In this document: in pieces, positions 62,846-64,000 of the stretch
Numbering within the stretch: position 1 is the first letter of the stretch
Layout: every line of letters starts with the position of its first letter
Assembly (NCBI GenBank): GCA_945893045.1
Contig: CAMDEA010000016.1
Coordinates: 1-64,000 of the forward strand
From: Planctomyces sp. SH-PL62
GTDB taxonomy: Bacteria > Planctomycetota > Planctomycetia > Planctomycetales > Planctomycetaceae
Length of the DNA stretch: 64,000 nt
Direction of reading: 5' to 3'
The notes under the pieces: generated by a model
Seen by the model: the letters and a program-made list of their open reading frames with translations, nothing else
Database searches by the model: none
Told to the model about the DNA's origin: nothing
Made by a program: the position numbers and the translations under genes

Positions 62846-62881
62846 AAAGCCCGGTGTCACACAGACATCGGGCTTTTTTTT
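62846..62881 (+). terminator. rho-independent terminator
   Basis: AAAGCCCGGTGTC (62846-62858) pairs with GACATCGGGCTTT (62864-62876), with one mismatch, followed by TTTTT. No gene ends just upstream, so it supports a non-coding transcript. Confidence 0.85.
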
Positions 62882-62893
62882 ATTGGCCTGATT

Positions 62894-62962
62894 CGTAGCC
62901 ACGTTCGCCAGAACGTGGGGATTCTCAGGGAAACCGCCCACGTTCTGGCGAACGTGGCTACG
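62894..62962. repeat. GTAGCCACG palindrome, copy 3
   Basis: CGTAGCCACGTTCGCCAGAA pairs with the arm ending TTCTGGCGAACGTGGCTACG. Both arms vary together compared with copies 1 and 2 (GCTCGCC versus GTTCGCC), which keeps the stem intact. Confidence 0.93.
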
Positions 62963-63118
62963 AGAGACGCGCTGTTTCATGGTTTGCCGCCTGGTGGGAC
63001 GCACCGCCGGGCGGCTGGTGGCGGGGGATAGATGGCTGGTGGCGACTCCTCAGTCGCGGATCGACGGGTAGGGGTTGTGAGTATCGTCGCGGAGAGAGAA
63101 ATCGCATCGGGAGTCATT

Positions 63119-63192
63119 CAGGGTGTGGGATAACTTGGTAGTCCGCCGGCTTCGGGAGCCGGAGAGTGCTGGTTCGAGTCCGGCCATCCTGA
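63119..63192 (+). tRNA. tRNA-Pro (CGG)
   Basis: The acceptor CAGGGTG pairs with CATCCTG (one G-T), the anticodon stem is CCGGC/GCCGG with loop TTCGGGA, so the anticodon is CGG. The T arm has GGTTCGAGTCC. No CCA is encoded; 74 bases. Confidence 0.9.
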
Positions 63193-63231
63193 CTGCTCGC
63201 TGAGTTCTGTTCGCACAATTCGTCTGACCGT

Positions 63232-63305
63232 CAGGATGTGGGAAAGTCTGGCAATCCGCCGGTCTTGGGCACCGGAGAACGTGGGTTCGAATCCCACCGT
63301 CCTGA
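63232..63305 (+). tRNA. tRNA-Pro (TGG)
   Basis: The acceptor CAGGATG pairs with CGTCCTG, and the anticodon loop CTTGGGC gives TGG. It lies 40 bases after the CGG isoacceptor and has the same layout, suggesting local duplication. No CCA encoded. Confidence 0.92.
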
Positions 63306-63367
63306 CTGCGCTAAGAGTGTTTCAAAAATGTGTGTGTGTTTCTGCGCAGAAAATATGCGCCGACACA

Positions 63368-63409
63368 AGTCCCATGAGACCTATAAGTCCCATAGGACGT
63401 ATCAGGCTT
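63368..63409. repeat. GGGACTTATAGG-type repeat, copy 2
   Basis: AGTCCCATGAGACCTATAAG with CCCATAGGACGTAT shares words with the intergenic repeat at 4170-4226 in inverse orientation. It lies just before the tRNA-Asn gene. Confidence 0.55.
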
Positions 63410-63411
63410 AT

Positions 63412-63482
63412 TTCGGAGTAGTTCAACGGTAGAACGGCTGACTGTTAATCAGACGATTGAGGTTCGAGTCCTTGCTCCGGAG
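63412..63482 (+). tRNA. tRNA-Asn (GTT)
   Basis: The acceptor TTCGGAG pairs with CTCCGGA (one T-G pair), and the anticodon loop CTGTTAA gives GTT. T arm GGTTCGAGTCC. No CCA encoded; 71 bases. Confidence 0.92.
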
Positions 63483-63486
63483 CTTT

Positions 63487-63562
63487 CGTAGGTCAGCCTT
63501 TCCAGGCTGACCGGAAAAGGGATCGATCAACAGACAAGTCAGCCTGGAAAGGCTGACCTACG
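63487..63562. repeat. CGTAGGTCAGCCTTTCCAGG palindrome, copy 2
   Basis: CGTAGGTCAGCCTTTCCAGG and its reverse-complement arm (CCTGGAAAGGCTGACCTACG) flank a spacer of about 30 bases. It fills the gap between tRNA-Asn and tRNA-Ser exactly. Confidence 0.95.
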
Positions 63563-63650
63563 GAAGGGCAAGCCAACTGGCGATGGCAGCCGCCTCGAAC
63601 GCGGCCGAGCGTCCTGTGATGTCTTGAGGGTTCGACTCCCTCCCCTTCCG
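63562..63650 (+). tRNA. tRNA-Ser (CGA)
   Basis: The acceptor GGAAGGG pairs with CCCTTCC, the anticodon loop CTCGAAC gives CGA, and a long variable arm (about 18 bases) is typical of tRNA-Ser. Its first base is the last base of the palindrome. No CCA encoded. Confidence 0.93.
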
Positions 63651-63703
63651 CTTTTGGAAGTCGTTTGAGATTTGAGATTTGGAATTTGAGATTTCAAAAA
63701 CAT

Positions 63704-63775
63704 GTGTCTTTGACCGAGCGGCAAAGGTGCCAGCCTTCCAAGCTGGTCAGGTGGGTTCGACTCCCACAGGACACT
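63704..63775 (+). tRNA. tRNA-Gly (TCC)
   Basis: The acceptor GTGTCTT pairs with AGGACAC (one T-G pair), and the anticodon loop CTTCCAA gives TCC. T arm GGTTCGACTCC. No CCA encoded; 72 bases. Confidence 0.93.
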
Positions 63776-63779
63776 CTTT

Positions 63780-63853
63780 GTACGTCAGCCTTTCCAGGCT
63801 GACCCGATAGGGAATCGAACGGCAACCGGGTCAGGCTGGAAGGCCTGACCTAC
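63780..63853. repeat. CGTAGGTCAGCC palindrome, copy 3
   Basis: GTACGTCAGCCTTTCCAGGC pairs with GCCTGGAAGGCCTGACCTAC-type arm. It fills the gap between tRNA-Gly and tRNA-Gln. Confidence 0.92.
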
Positions 63854-63856
63854 TGG

Positions 63857-63927
63857 TCGGGGATCGTCTAAGGGTCGGATATCGGTCTTTGAAGCCGACG
63901 ATGGAGGTTCGAATCCTTCTCCCCGAA
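63857..63927 (+). tRNA. tRNA-Gln (TTG)
   Basis: The acceptor TCGGGGA pairs perfectly with TCCCCGA, and the anticodon loop CTTTGAA gives TTG. T arm GGTTCGAATCC. No CCA encoded; 71 bases. Confidence 0.94.
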
Positions 63928-63934
63928 TCGTGAT

Positions 63935-64000
63935 GGAAGTCATCCGGCCGGATGAGGAACCTGTCTTGAAAACAGGTGGCGGCGCGAGCCGCTTGTGGGT
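63935..64000 (+). tRNA. tRNA-Ser (TGA), cut by the window end
   Basis: The acceptor 5' strand GGAAGTC is followed by a D arm, anticodon stem CCTGT/ACAGG with loop CTTGAAA (anticodon TGA), and a long variable arm (GGCGGCGCGAGCCGCT). The T arm and 3' acceptor lie beyond the window. Confidence 0.85.

Larger units (their letters stand above)
62379..63118. other. long non-coding gap with promoter, hairpins and a palindrome
   Basis: I see no convincing protein gene here; the open frames lack ribosome sites and family patterns. The gap holds a promoter candidate (62489-62516), a small hairpin with a T run (62528-62550), a strong terminator (62846-62881) and a palindromic repeat (62894-62962). A transcript of about 350 bases between promoter and terminator is possible. 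It does not match the parts of tmRNA, RNase P RNA or 6S RNA that I know. Confidence 0.5.

Noticed and set aside
62596-62898. Frame of 100 codons before the terminator at 62846
   Set aside because: It starts with GTG without a ribosome site, runs through the terminator stem and shows no protein-like pattern.
4170-63853. CRISPR arrays
   Set aside because: The repeats are palindromic, dispersed and of many families; nowhere are there three or more regularly spaced direct repeats, and no cas gene is seen.

Overview
The window looks like a chromosome segment of a planctomycete (Planctomycetota, class Planctomycetia; I would not name a genus). The evidence is gene content: a cytochrome-type DUF1549/DUF1553 protein, a very large haem-binding PVC-type dehydrogenase-like protein with LamG, a DUF1501 protein, two Tat-exported Gfo/Idh/MocA oxidoreductases, a CotH-kinase/SGNH protein, an EF-hand hydrolase and several small exported proteins of unknown function. 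The DNA is GC-rich, tRNA genes lack an encoded CCA, and many starts are preceded by clear GGAG-type ribosome binding sites.

Layout: 1-0.1 kb, end of a probable transposase. 0.25-20.6 kb, accessory metabolism and exported proteins (sugar-type MFS, Uma2, Gfo/Idh/MocA, cysteine-desulfurase-like enzyme, DUF1549/1553, PhyH, hydrolase, haem/LamG protein, CotH/SGNH), then an NtrB/NtrC-like kinase and sigma-54 regulator on the minus strand. 20.8-31.6 kb, four co-directional genes that form the most interesting region: a TIR-SLOG fusion, an orphan C-terminal piece of a glycogen branching enzyme, a protein with three TIR-like modules, and a 2021-residue nSTAND-type NTPase with a membrane helix, WD40 propellers and a helical-repeat tail. 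31.8-32.5 kb, a small protein plus nucleotidyltransferase pair resembling a toxin-antitoxin unit. 32.7-40 kb, SLC13 transporter, ceramidase-like enzyme and the sdhCAB operon. 40.1-44 kb, a metallophosphoesterase-NACHT-HEAT gene interrupted by one in-frame TGA. 44.2-62.4 kb, UPF0178, ABC-F, a PQQ-propeller protein, an overlapping three-gene operon (OPA-type MFS, NTP transferase, MetE-like), hydrolase, kinase remnant, membrane proteins, MoeA, DUF1501, a HEATH metallopeptidase-like protein and a TIM-barrel isomerase. 63.1-64 kb, a cluster of seven tRNA genes (Pro, Pro, Asn, Ser, Gly, Gln, Ser), the last cut by the window end.

How the genes fit together: the 20.8-31.6 kb cluster has the parts of a nucleotide-signalling immune system: a STAND sensor/scaffold with no fused effector, a multi-TIR protein that could be its NADase effector in trans, and a TIR fused to a SLOG nucleotide-sensing domain, which recalls Thoeris (TIR producer, SLOG receptor) collapsed into one chain. 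This is inference from domain architecture. The NACHT gene at 40-44 kb may be a second, decaying, conflict gene.

A second theme is a dense population of 40-130 bp palindromic repeats of at least ten sequence families. They sit in intergenic gaps and between tRNA genes, supply stop codons of some genes, supply the ribosome binding site, start and leader of one gene, and have inserted in frame into coding regions (SLC13, ABC-F, probably DUF1549/1553). No transposase that could move them is visible in the window.
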